Shown here one piece after another: positions 51,511 to 62,639 of a DNA stretch of 64,000 nt; the first letter of the stretch is position 1; each line of letters begins with the position of its first letter. The notes below the pieces were generated by a model. It had not been told where the DNA came from. It worked only from the letters and a program-made list of their open reading frames with translations, and searched no databases. The stretch lies in NCBI GenBank assembly GCA_003118195.1, contig BEXV01000158.1, positions 156,227-220,226 of the forward strand. The letters are read 5' to 3'. A program made the position numbers and the translations under genes. Source of the DNA: Hemicentrotus pulcherrimus. Taxonomy: Eukaryota; Echinodermata; Echinoidea; Camarodonta; Strongylocentrotidae.

Positions 51511-53342
51511 CTTCTCTATTCTATTTTTTCATACCGTCTGAACTCTCACCAGCCATTCATTCTATTATTCGCCTATCTCTCTCTGCCTCTGTCAGTCTGT
51601 CTCTCTCCCTTCATCAGTTGAATGACTGAAGATATGAAGGAAAATATTAAGCGGAGCAACCCATTTGCGAAAGGTTATTGTTTAAACTGGGAGAAGAGAA
51701 CTTGCAAACACTGATAACATCTACCAAAATACGATCGTCGCTGCTATTTTATTTATACCATGCACGCCTTAACTACTTCTTAACACAGCTACCAACACAT
51801 TAAAGGTGATGCTAGATATGCATAAATCATTCTAAATCTCGGCAAGTAATTTTAAGTTAATGCATGAGACTACGTTCCCATGGTTTCATCAACCAAAGCA
51901 ATGAAATACAAACATAAAACACTTAAATCCCTGAGAAGGTTGAAATTTGTTTCATAAATGAGTACCTTAAATGAGAGGAATACCAACAAGTAAATATTTA
52001 ATATATAATATAATTATCACCGGCTTCATTAGATAAAGAATCGTTCGAAGAAATATACATTCAAGCCCATCATATTAATGAACTTTAAAACGATGATGCT
52101 CAAAATTTCGCCATCCGTAAATCCTGGAAATCAAAATCAACATTACAGCTCTGAGAGCTCTCAATGTTTTCAATATCGTAAGATAAACGAAATTTTAATT
52201 TTGCGTGGATAAAATGGCTGAACAATTTACAAATTATCGTAATTTTCAAAATATTTTCAAGCATTTATTTTTGTTTAGCTTTTGATGATGTAGCTTTGCT
52301 TTGCTTTGTTTTACCTTATTCTCTTGGGGTGTTTTTTTTGTTGTTGTTGTTGTTGTTGGTGGGATGGTATTATTTTGTTTGCTACGTATCAACAATATTA
52401 TCTATGCTGAAGAAAATATTAAGGTTCCTTTTTACTATCACCTCACCTCCCGGTAATATTCCATCGGTTTTGTAGTACTGGATAGGGCATCGCATCCTTC
52501 CCACACAATCGTCATTAAACCTCAACGCCCCTCTTTCCACGAATGCCCCACCCCCTCCAATTAAATTAGAATGCCACGTCAGACGCCCTTTCCCTGCTCA
52601 TCCCTTGATGTATTTCCAGCTGTGCGAGCTAGTTCGGTGACGCTCTGCTCGTACAGCTGTCTCTCGCCAATGCTGGGAAAGCCGAATAAAATCGGTTTTG
52701 TCACGATTCATTCCTGTATGCATTCATGGAATATATCATATCACATACATGCACTCGCTTCATGAAAGTTTAATGCACTTCTTCTCCTGCGTAACACTTA
52801 TTACTCCTTTTGATCACCTTCGTGTACCGTATCTTCATTTTTATACCGTTGTTGCTCATTTCTTGTAACATAGGGCCTACCTAAATCTCTCTCGCTTTCG
52901 ACCCCTAAAATTTCATCTTTATCTCCATCTTGTCTCGCTTTCCTTCTCTTATTTCCCCTCTATCTCATACTCTCTCTCTCTCTCTCTCCCTTTCTTTATT
53001 TCTCTCTCTCTATCTCTCTCTCCTTTCTCTTCTTTCTCTCTCTTTCTATCTATCTTTCTATCTATATCTCTCTATTTCACTCACTAGCCTTGTCTGCCGT
53101 TTTCTCTCTTCATAAGTATGTAAAAACACTCTGAAAACCATCAATATCATGTTGTTATGACTGAGCAGGGCTATCCACCCGAATGTATCATTATGAATAT
53201 ATTTCATGTTGTTGTTTTTTAAACGGAAAATAAATACTGCTACTAGTACTTTCTCGACACCCTTCCCTCTGTTTCCCTTTCTCTCCCGTATCTCTGCCTG
53301 TGTTTCGTAATGTTTGTCAACTGTCCCTTCCTCTCTGTCCAT

Positions 53343-53378
<36 letters not shown>

Positions 53379-54493
53379 CTAGCCTGAAATTATCTTGGTA
53401 TTTTCGTGGATCAGAGGAAGATTTATAAGAAGTGATATACGATCCATCTCCTCAATGCATCGCATTTAGCCAAGATCATCCTCCTCATCGTACACGGGCT
53501 ACAGGGTATCGATTGCAACGACACAGGCACAAATATTCCTTTTCTTAATTTCCGGGTCATGTTGCCGACAAGCGCTGGGATGAACTTTAATAGCTATAGC
53601 AGGGGTGTTCTTGGCCGCTGTTGTACACGACTGAGGGTATGATCCGAGTGGTATTTATGCTATCCGTTTCCTGTTCACGACCTCTTTCAATTCATATTGG
53701 AATGGCGGTGTTAGATTTCAGATGCGCTGTAGCTCACTGGTTGTTCGATGTGATCATGTGTCTACTTGTAAGAAATCATGTACATCATAGAAGCAAGATG
53801 TTTAAACTTGTTTTCTTCTTTAGATTTCGAAGGTTAAATCCGAAAATATAAATAATGTGACTTGTGATGTTCTTTTTTTGCTATTGCTCGTATTTAAAGA
53901 AATTGTTATCAAGGCCGTTTATCAGCGGTCATTGATTATAGAATAGTGCATTTAACCAGAATGACCTGCGTCGGGAGAGGCAACTTTAGATAACCTTGGT
54001 ATGAGGCCACAGCCACAGGCAATACAACTTGGTCTAGCTTCGAACAAGTACAGCAAGTACAGCCGTCCTTCCGCCGATTCAAAATGTAAGAATTCTTTTT
54101 ATTAAAAAAGGCAAATGAACGTTTGACAACAAACTTATAGCCTTATCGTCACCAAGGGAAATAGATAATGGCCCTTTGATTGATGAATACTAATATACAT
54201 GTCTTACCATTCCCGGGCCCTGTAACCCCTGGTTACACAAAGCTTATCAATAACTTAACGATTGATTGATATATCGATCGTATAATAAATTGATTGTACT
54301 TGATGGTCAATTGCAAAATGGCAACATATCGCTAACCTATCTTTGTGTATGAGGCCCATGATATGTCGAAGATGTTTATTACATATACTTGCTAGTGTGT
54401 ACCTCTTGTATGCCTTGCTATTCCTTAATTGTCAATAACTTTTGATATATTTCAAGTATTTTTTTTTTAAACTTTGATATTTATGTGTATTAG

Positions 54494-54524
<31 letters not shown>

Positions 54525-54939
54525 CCCCTCTCTCACTGTCTCTATTCCCTTTCTCTATCCGTCTCCCTTTCTTTTTATATACCAACATACGCGATGTTGA
54601 TACGTGAAACCCACGTAGAAACCACAGTCCAGTTACTATACTATGATGGCTCTTGCTTTACGTATAGAAGAGAAGATGGAATAAGTCTCCTTTGTACATT
54701 ACTTCATGAATTAGACAAGTATTCATTGAAGATTTAGAAAGTCTATTCATTTCCTCCCTAATTTGTCTCTAAAGTAATAAGGATTAAAGATTTAAAATAA
54801 ATATAAATTATTTAACTTCAAGCAATGTTTTGCCAGTATGACGGGGCATAAGTTACTATTTGATGTTTCAAGTCAGATTTAAATCGTTTGCATGGTCCGG
54901 AAATTACACTGAACTTTTATTATATTAAAGAATGAATAT
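51511..54939. other. Unique DNA with large CT tracts
   Basis: CT-rich runs at 51575-51612, 52965-53085, 53348-53376 and 54491-54550, and a (TTG)n run at 52338-52357. Frames over the tracts are artefacts. No gene supported. Confidence 0.5.
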
Positions 54940-55165
54940 GTAAATTTGTCGCAGTTCGTTTGGTTTGAGCACTTTGGAAATACAAAGGTCATGGGTTCGA
55001 TACCCGATGTCTTTTGGCAAGGCATTAGTCTACAAAAGAAGTGGGTACCTGTTAGGATGCCGAAATCGATTTATTAGTAGTTGCCATATGCCCTCATGTC
55101 GACCATATGGTAGTAATATTCCACAGGGAGTGGAAGTGGTGCACATAGTGTACGTAAATGAACCG
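54940..55165 (+). mobile_element. tRNA-derived SINE copy, degraded
   Basis: A B-box-like GGGTTCGATACCCGATG is followed by TCTTTTGGCAAGGCATTAGT, GTGGGTACCTGTTAGGATGC, and then a diverged distal part. The CCACCC block is partly deleted. The 106-codon open frame spanning it is not a gene. Confidence 0.7.
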
Positions 55166-55699
55166 ATGACCGGTATATTGATAATAGTTGTAGAGCTCTT
55201 AAAGATGATACTTCGTACGAGGTACATCAATCCAGATTTGTCATTATATATTATCATTTACATGTTGGTATTCCCTGAGAACTGACAGCGGTTGTAAATA
55301 CAGCTAGGGTATATTGACTAAATGTACTACGAAGTTCAATTTACACAAACATGTCACTCTTTATTTATATCCGATATCATAATATCATAAACACCATCGC
55401 CCTCGCACAACAAGAGTCTTTGTTGTAGTATATCTTTAATGACACTTACACCAGGCAACAGAGGTCGATGGCGGATGACAAAATGTTATCTACCTTGAGA
55501 ACGGAAGGTGCGAAAACCCCTTTTAAGATGGATATGAATAGAAATCTGTTATCAAACCTCCATTGAATGTTTTTTTTAAAGAGTGAAATATACAACGTGG
55601 AGCGTACATTCATTTTTGTTATCATTTACATCATTGTAAATGAATATATGTTCGCATTTCCAATTTTTTTCATCATTAATGATTTGGAAATAAATTGGT

Positions 55700-55772
55700 T
55701 TTAACTGAATTATTTTGAATTGAATTGATTTGAATTGAATTGATTTGAATTAAATTGATTTGAATTAAATAG
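55700..55772. repeat. Short tandem repeat of GAATTGATTT-type units
   Basis: Repeats of TTGAATTGAATTGATT with a period near 20 bp and shorter 5-bp sub-periodicity (GAATT). No function proposed. Confidence 0.8.
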
Positions 55773-56334
55773 AAGTAAACAGTTTTGCCAGGTCTTAATC
55801 CAGAGACGTGTTTGAATCTTTAATTAAATACAATCCCGCTCCTTCCAAACATAAATTACCATGTTGCAGATCTCAATATTGGCTCTTTTAAGCAGCACCT
55901 TTCCTCGTAATTATACGGGATTCGCACACGCGACCAATATGACTTGATGGGCCGTGCATGATCTTTATATATCATACACATTTAAATAGTTAATTAAACG
56001 ATCTCAGTTCGTGTCAGAAGGCAAAATTGACCCTTTAAGTGGACGGGTCAGAACTTAATCAATAAAGAGATGAATCCAACACTTTAAAGGTGACATACTC
56101 ATTACAAACTGACCGGCGGGGAAGGTGCATCTTCGAATAGCGCTCAAAGCCTGCCTCACGACTGACTGGGGTCAACAACCGCGTATGTATGCGAGTCATT
56201 AGAGTGGTTAGCGATATCAAAAAGGGATGTCGACAACCATAAGTGTATTGATGAAAGCGGCAATGACGATGAAGATGATGAGGATTTTAATGTCGCACGA
56301 GTCACACTAGAAAAGGTTTTCTAGGCATTAGAGT

Positions 56335-56430
56335 TTTGTAATAATAATAATAATAATAGTGGGTTCTTGTATAGCGCTCATGTCAGTCAGATTTGTGCAC
56401 AATTTCTGATCAAAGAACATGAAAATGATT
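56335..56430 (-). mobile_element. 3' tail fragment of a SINE or related retroelement
   Basis: An (AAT)7-type run at 56338-56358 is followed by AGTGGGTTCTTGTATAGCGC. This mirrors the tail of the 38.4-kb SINE (AGCGCTATAAGAAGG then TAT repeats). No head is visible. Confidence 0.5.
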
Positions 56431-56577
56431 AAGTGAGAAGATTAACGACAAAATGCGCTATTACTTAAGCAAAAGTTGATTAGGTAACAGAAGAGGGGAT
56501 AGCTGATATTTTTGTTTTAGATCCTGAAATAAATACTACTATCGCAATAATGAAACGTCAGATTTAGAACATGGGAA

Positions 56578-56666
56578 CGGGAAGGCAGAGAGAGAGAGAA
56601 GAAGAAAGAAAAGAATGGTACATAACAATTTGGAAAGAATATGAGATCAAAGTCGTGCAAGTAGAT

Positions 56667-56714
<48 letters not shown>

Positions 56715-56772
56715 GGAGAAAGAAAGAGAGAGAGAGAGAGGGAGAGAAAGAAAGAGAAGGAAGAAGAGACAT
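56578..56772. repeat. (GA)n purine tract, left of transposon
   Basis: AGAGAG repeats with AAAGA interruptions, interrupted at 56610-56660 by unique DNA. Together with the tract at 57722-57875 it suggests the transposon between them landed in one larger purine-rich region. Lys/Arg/Glu frames here are repeat translations. Confidence 0.95.
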
Positions 56773-56857
56773 ATATACATAATGACAGAATAAAGAGGAA
56801 CATACAGGGAAAGCGTGTTGTATTATACAGTGCGTCCCAGAAAAAAAAAACGAAACA

Positions 56858-57090
56858 TGATAATGATAATAACTTTTATTTACCCAGGGTAGCCACTTCA
56901 GTTATGAAATTGTTCTTCCAGCGGGCCCTGCATAACATTACTACCCTTATCCAATCTAATATGCTGAGTGCCTAGCTAGAAGGCAGAAGGTCCCATTGTT
57001 TCAAGTCTTTGGTATGACTCGGCCGGGGTTTGAACCCACGACCTCCCGTTCATGAGGCGGGCGCTCTAACGACTAAGCCACCATGCCCAT
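56858..57090 (-). mobile_element. tRNA-derived SINE inserted in a transposon TIR
   Basis: On the minus strand from 57090: GCATGGTGGCTTAGTCGTTA (A-box region), AGAGCGCCCGCCTC, then GTGGGTTCAAACCCCGGCC (B-box). The body ends in GGCTACCCTGGGTAAATAAA and a TTATTATCATTATC tail at the low-coordinate end. The head is well preserved. The body differs from the GGGTACCTGG-type SINEs elsewhere in the window, so this is a second subfamily. It splits the left TIR of the element at 56828-57713 and is therefore younger than it. Confidence 0.88.
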
Positions 57091-57443
57091 GCCTAGAAAA
57101 AAACGATGTTTTATCATAACTTAATCACAATTATAATTAATAAATGACACATATTTTGGAAAGCTTAGATCATCCTCTTTTATTTAATGCAACTCATATG
57201 ATTCATATCTCACGCATGAGTGATTAAAAGCAATTTGAAGAGAGGTAACCAAAAAGTCATTTGGCGGGCGGTATCTGAATTTTTAAAAAGAAAATCACAT
57301 TTCTGCCCTTTCAAATGACACCTCAATCACGAAACATGAGCCAGGAAAACAAAGTTCTGTTTGTTTTAAGTAAGGCTTGCTTTTCCATAATTTGATCAAA
57401 CTAGTTCGTTTTTCACTGGCTACCTGCCGTAGCAACGAACAGA

Positions 57444-57554
57444 GTTAACAAAAGACTTAACTCCGTTCCGTTGACGATCAGCCATGCACAAAGAAGACAA
57501 AAGACCTGATACATGGCTGAACTTCAACGAAACGGAGTTAAGTCTTTTGTCAAC
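57444..57554. repeat. Internal palindrome inside the 56.8-57.7 kb element
   Basis: GTTAACAAAAGACTTAACTC at 57444 is mirrored by the 3' end GAGTTAAGTCTTTTGTCAAC ending 57554. The 43-bp arms have a few mismatches and surround a loop of about 25 bp. It may be a nested smaller MITE or part of the host element's subterminal structure. Confidence 0.85.
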
Positions 57555-57721
57555 TTTTTTTGCTTTCAATCATTCATGCGTGAAATATGCATCATATGAG
57601 TTGCATCAAATGAAAAAAGCTTTCCAAATATGTGTCATTTATTAGTTATTATTGTGATTAAGTTATGATAAAACATCGATAGTTTTTGGTTTCGTTTTTT
57701 CTGGGACGCACTGTATATAAA

Positions 57722-57786
57722 AACGAGAAAGAGCAAGAAAGGGAGAAAGTAGAGAAACAGAGATAATAGAGGAAGAGAGCGAGTGA

Positions 57787-57825
<39 letters not shown>

Positions 57826-57875
57826 CACCGAAGAGAAGCGAGAGAGAGAGAGAGAGAAACAGTGAGAGAAAAGGA
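57722..57875. repeat. (GA)n purine tract, right of transposon
   Basis: AGAAAG/AGAGAG-rich, with an almost pure (GA) run at about 57789-57822. Ser/Leu frames on the minus strand are repeat translations. Confidence 0.95.
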
Positions 57876-57974
57876 GACTATTTCTATCAATCATATATGA
57901 CGAGGCCCGGTTACTTATTAAGCTCCAGTTTTAGAAATCTGTTGTAATCTAAGCTATTTATTCCTCGGAAACTC

Positions 57975-57979
57975 CACCC

Positions 57980-58017
<38 letters not shown>

Positions 58018-58025
58018 CTCCTCTC
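57975..58025. repeat. (CT)n run
   Basis: Clean CT dinucleotides followed by CCTC/CTTT sections, about 100 bp past the GA tract; the two are complementary and could pair. Confidence 0.9.
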
Positions 58026-58089
58026 ATTTTCTCTCTCACCAAACACACTCACGCACATGCCAAACTTACAATCACACTAAAGCATAATT

Positions 58090-58660
58090 ATGCACATACA
58101 TACAACCACCCTCTCTTATCCCCTTCTATATTTAATCCTCTTTCAACCCCCTCTCCTCTTGAATAATGAAATACTACATTTAACGCACCATACACAGTCA
58201 CGCACACACATGCAATCACACACGCACACGCACACACACCCACACATAAAATCACCCTCGTTTGTCACCCTCCTCTCTTTAATCCTCTTCCAACCCCCTC
58301 TCCTCTTGAATAATGAAATACTACATTTAACGCACCATACACAGTCACGCACACGCACACACACCCACACATAAAATCACCCTCGTTTGTCACTCTCCTC
58401 TCTTTAATCCTCTTCCAACCCCCTCTCCTCCTGAATCATAAAATACTACATTTAACGCCCCACACACACTTAGCACAAGCAAACACATACCCACCCACAC
58501 ACACACACAACCACCCTCTCTTATCACCCTTTCTTATCACCCATCCATTTTTAATGTTCTTTTTAACCCCCTCTCGTCATGACCCCCTTTTCTCCGGAAT
58601 CATGAAATACTACATTTAGTGCCCATACACACTCGCGCACACGCAGGGTATTCTCCACAT
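58090..58660. repeat. Tandem repeat of 125-164 bp with (CA)n sections, about 4 copies
   Basis: The word ATACTACATTTA recurs at about 58171, 58318, 58443 and 58607. Each unit runs CACCCTC..., CAACCCCCTCTCCTC, GAATAATGAAATACTAC, then an ACACGCACACAC section whose length varies and causes the uneven spacing. Frames here are repeat-derived. Confidence 0.9.
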
Positions 58661-59449
58661 TACGATAACCTCATCCTTAAAACCAAACGATTAGGCCTAT
58701 AATTTTCTTTTTCTCGCAAGATTGTATTAATATAGTGTTGTTTCATATTTTGTTTGCATTGCAATAGTTTGTATTTAATGTTTTTTATTTGTGATTTTAA
58801 AAAGTAGTATGTGGAAAATTACGAATAATTTGTATCTTTTGTTCAATTTCGCTATGCCTTTCAATTTCATTTGTTTCTAGGGAATATTACTAAATTATAA
58901 CAAACATGGCGAAACTGACAAATCTCTTTCCAGTTTAGTCGAAAAAGGATTTAGGTTAACCTTTAGGGGGTAAACACATTGGAAACATCCAGAGTAGTCA
59001 ATCAAATAGAGAATGTAATATAATAGATAAATGTGAAATTTATAGAAGCCCAGAAAAATTAATCCGCTTTGATTTTAATGAGGCAATCTAAATGCATAGC
59101 ACACATGTTCTGATTCTTTCTCTAACCATAAACATGCATGTATATTTCTGCGGATTTAGGAACGTGTGAGAAAATGAGAAATTCACATCGCCAGAAATTG
59201 TTGTTTTCAAAATTATATCCCCAAGATTACAGGGTTATGGGTTACTAATTTTGAGAAAGAAGTATCTTTATTAAATGAGTGTTTTATTGATGGATATTGG
59301 TTGGGTTTAAGCCACAAATGGGAGTTGCATTATGATTCCACTTAGGTATTTTATTGTATGGGTTAAAAAAATATCGTTCAAATTGAACCTCCTAAAAGTT
59401 GTAGGATTTTTTTTAAATATCTAGTGCTCGAATCAAAACCAGTACTCAT
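58661..59449. other. Unique AT-rich DNA
   Basis: No frame, repeat or element recognised between the 58.1-kb tandem repeat and the 59.5-kb minisatellite. Confidence 0.5.
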
Positions 59450-59457
59450 TCGTAATG

Positions 59458-59640
59458 GAAAAACTCGTGGGCTCTCGGTCTGGTGGGCACTCGGTCTTGT
59501 GGGCTGTCGGTCTCGTGGGCTGTCAGTCTCGTGGGCTCCAGGCTCGTGGGTTCTCAGTATTATGGTCTCTCGGTCTTGTGGGTTTTCGGTCTCGTGGGCT
59601 GTCGGTCTCGTGGGCTCTAGGTCTCGTGGGTTCTCGGACT
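59458..59640. repeat. 16-bp minisatellite, left block
   Basis: About 11 units of GTCTCGTGGGCTCTCG type, for example GTCTTGTGGGCTGTCG and GTCTCGTGGGCTGTCA in succession from about 59478. Spacing is almost strictly 16 bp with one 15-bp unit. Open frames (Gly/Leu/Ser/Val/Trp-rich) are repeat translations. Confidence 0.93.
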
Positions 59641-61085
59641 GGGTCGATGTCGCTATTCATAAGGACCGTTATTCATAAGGTCCGCTATTCATAAGGTCCA
59701 CTATTCGTAAGGACCGCTATTCATAAGGTCAGCTTTTCATAATTGGAGAAAAAGGTCATTATTCATAAGGGTCTTTATTCGTAAGGACCGCTATTCATAA
59801 TCAAAGAAGAGGGACGGTATTCATAATATAAGAAGAGGGTTGCTATTCATAATACGAAATCGGGGTCGTTATTCATAAGGGTCCCTATTTATAATATTAC
59901 AAAAGGGTCGGTATTCATAACACAGAAAGAGGGTTGCTATTCATAATACAAAAGGAGGGTCGCTATTCATAATACGAAATGAGGGTCGCTATTCATAATG
60001 CAAAATGAGGGTCGCTATTCATAAGGGTAATTGTTCATGAGGTTCATTATTCATTATCGAGGACGAGGGTCGCTATTCATAATAGGAGAAGAGGTTCGCT
60101 ATTCATAAAAGGAGAAGAGGTTCGCTATTCATAATATGATTAGGGGGTCGCTATTCATACTAAGAAATGAGGTTCGCTATTCATAATATGATTATGGGGT
60201 CGCTATTCATAATAGGAGAACCAGGTCGCTATTCATAATGGGAAATGAGGTTCGCTATTCATAATAGGAGTAGGGGGTCTCTATTTATAGTAGGAGAAGG
60301 GGTTCGCTATTCATAATATGATTAGGGGGTCGCTATTCATAACAGGAGGACAGGGTCGCTATTCATAATAGGAAATGAGGTTCGCTATTCATAATAGAAG
60401 TAGGGGGCCCTATTCATAATAGGAGAACAGGGTTGCTAATCATGAAGGAGTTGAGGGTCGCTATTCATAATACAAATGAGGGCCGCTATTCATAATAGGA
60501 AATGAGGGTCGCTATTCACAAAAGGATTGTTCTCCTATTATGAAGAGCGACCCTCTTCTCCTATTATGAATAGCGACCCTCTTCTCCTATTATTAATAGC
60601 GACCCCCTTCTCCTATTATGAATAGCAACCCTCGTCATCGATTATGAATATTGAACCTGATGAATAATGACCCTTATGAATAGCGACCCTCATTTCCTAT
60701 TATGAATAGCGATCCTCATTTCGTATTATGAATAGCGACCCTCTTCCCGCGTTATAAATAGCGACCCTTATAAGTAATGAACCTTATTTCGTATTATGAA
60801 TAGCGACCCTCTCGTCGTATTATGGATAGCGACCATGATTTCATATTATGAATAGCGGTTTTTATGATTAATGACCCTTAATATGAATTATAAATAGTGA
60901 CCCTCATATCACGTTATGAATAGCAGTCCTTATGATTAACGAATCTTATTTCTTTATGAATAGCGAACCTCTTTTACCATTATGAATAGCGGACCTGGAA
61001 GTACGGTAATTTCCACGTTATGAATAGCAGTCCTTATGAATAGCGGACCTTATGAATAGCGGCCCTTATGAATAGTGAATAGACC
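59641..61085. mobile_element. Foldback-type element made of tandem repeats in inverted arms
   Basis: Left arm 59641-60530: first 16-bp units (CTATTCATAAGGACCG, TTATTCATAAGGTCCG), then about 26-bp units (CGCTATTCATAATAGGAGAA plus GAGGGT). Right arm 60531-61085: the same in reverse complement, inner units first (CTCCTATTATGAATAGCGAC), 16-bp units outermost (CTTATGAATAGCGGACC). A distinctive block at 60024-60069 (GTTCATGAGGTTCATTATTC) is mirrored at 60629-60674, so the outer parts of both arms correspond one to one; extra units (60080-60530) are on the left side only. GGGTC / GACCC mark the outermost match. No coding capacity. Foldback elements such as Drosophila FB and sea-urchin TU have terminal repeats built this way; membership is inferred. 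Confidence 0.7.
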
Positions 61086-61590
61086 CCCTCGGTATCATGG
61101 GCTCTCAGGCTTGTGATCTCAGTATCGTGGTCTCTTGGTCTCGTGGTCTTTCGGTCTCTGATATTGGACTGGTGGGCTCTCGATCTTGTGGGTTCTCAGT
61201 ATCGTGTCTCTTGGTCTCGTGGTCTTTCGGTCTCTGATATTGGTCTGGTGGGCTCTAGGTCTCGTGAGTTCTCAGTATCGTGTCTCTTCGTCTCGTGGTC
61301 TTTCGGTCTCTGATATTGGTCTGGTGGGCTCTCGATCTTGTGGGTTGTCAGTATTGTGGTCTCTTGGTCTCGTGGTCTTTCGGTCTCTGATATTGGTCTG
61401 GTGGGCTCTCGGTCTCGTGAATTCTCAGTATCGTGTCTCTTCGTCTCGTGGGCTTTCAGTCTCGTGGGCTCACAGTCTCTTGGGATGTCGGTCTCATGGA
61501 CTTTTAGTCTCGTAGGCTAGCGATTTCGTGGATAGTTGGTCTAGTAGGAACTTGATCTCATGTGCTCTTGGTGTAGTGGGCACCTATGAG
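61086..61590. repeat. 16-bp minisatellite, right block with ~76-bp higher-order repeat
   Basis: Same orientation and unit as the left block (TCTCGTGGTCTTTCGG, GGTGGGCTCTCG). A higher-order unit is marked by TCTCTGATATTGG at about 61156, 61232, 61308 and 61385, 76-77 bp apart. Units decay after about 61500. Frames are repeat-derived. Confidence 0.92.
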
Positions 61591-61599
61591 GAGAGCTTT

Positions 61600-62635
61600 A
61601 AACCGAAATTTTTGTAGCTTCTACACTCATATAGTTGTTGGTGTCCTAAGATTGCTTGTTTATTTGTTATGCTTGTGAGGGTATTTTTGTAATCATTGAA
61701 ATTAAACAAAAATGGGAAATTCAACAAAAATACTAAATAAGATAAAAATTCAGTGGAATCTGCTCTAATGATCTAACGGCGAGAAAGAGCACCTGTATAG
61801 AAGAAAACACTTGCACGCAAAGACTACTTTCTTGCTTTGCTTGCAAAATGTATCACGTTAAAAACTCAATTAAAGTTTTGGCACATGTATGTACGTGTTG
61901 ACCGACTGTATATAAACAACACATTTCTCCCTTAAGCGGTCTCTACATACAGGCACAAGAACTTGACTGTCTCGAGTGACTAGTCAGGGTCTAAAATCCA
62001 CATTCAAACGTGGATATGGTGCACAAAGTACAGATAATAAATACTAAACCTTAAAACGTATATAATGACGCATTGAATATGATTGACGTCCTTAGAATAC
62101 ATCGGTGTAGATTATTTTCAAATCCCTATAATTTACAAACCAGCTATTTGGAAATAGTTTTTAATAAATTTGTAAAGCCCAAACGTTCATCGGGTAATAC
62201 AGGGGCTCCCAGCCTAAGGGTACTTCGTGAAGCAATTACTGATGGATAATAAACACTAATAATGTCTTTAGATATCTAGGCCACAACGCAAACAATAGGG
62301 AAAGATTTAACAAGAAGCAAAGGTTTTCGACCTGTTGCCCATATTACCATAGTCAGACTTATTTTGACACAACTTTCAGCATTTCGTCTTTTCATTTTCT
62401 TTTTCTTTTATTTATTCTACTTGTTATTTCATTTCATTTCTTCTTCTCAAACCATGGATATAGTGTAAAAGAGTGTATATCGATAAGGCTTATCATTATT
62501 TGCCTTTGATACTAACTGACTATGGCAATAAAAAACAAAGAATTGATGATGATTTGAACTGACTACAGAGAAGGTCGGTACATGATTGTAAGTTAAGGCA
62601 ACTGACCGTCTGGCAGATAAGCCTTGTGCTGAACA
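61600..62635. other. Unique AT-rich DNA
   Basis: No gene or repeat recognised. Confidence 0.5.
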
Positions 62636-62639
62636 AGTT

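Larger units (their letters stand above)
56828..57713. mobile_element. Long-TIR Tc1/mariner-type element carrying a SINE insertion
   Basis: The outer ends are CAGTGCGTCCCAGAAAAAAA (56828) and its mirror CTGGGACGCACTG ending at 57713. TA lies just outside both (56826-56827, 57714-57715). The arms are about 155 bp once the SINE at 56858-57090 in the left arm is discounted: they share TTTTATCATAACTTAATCAC, AAATGACACATATTT, ATGCAACTCATATGAT and ACGCATGA. The centre contains a further palindrome (57444-57554). No transposase frame was found, so it is non-autonomous. Confidence 0.85.

Noticed and set aside
59641..61085. CRISPR-like array of short repeats
   Set aside because: There are no unique spacers between constant repeats, the units diverge, the arms are inverted, and the context is metazoan.
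59424..61520. Gly/Ser/Val/Trp-rich open frames of 60-109 codons
   Set aside because: They are translations of the 16-bp minisatellite; a non-triplet period opens all frames and no start or splice context exists.
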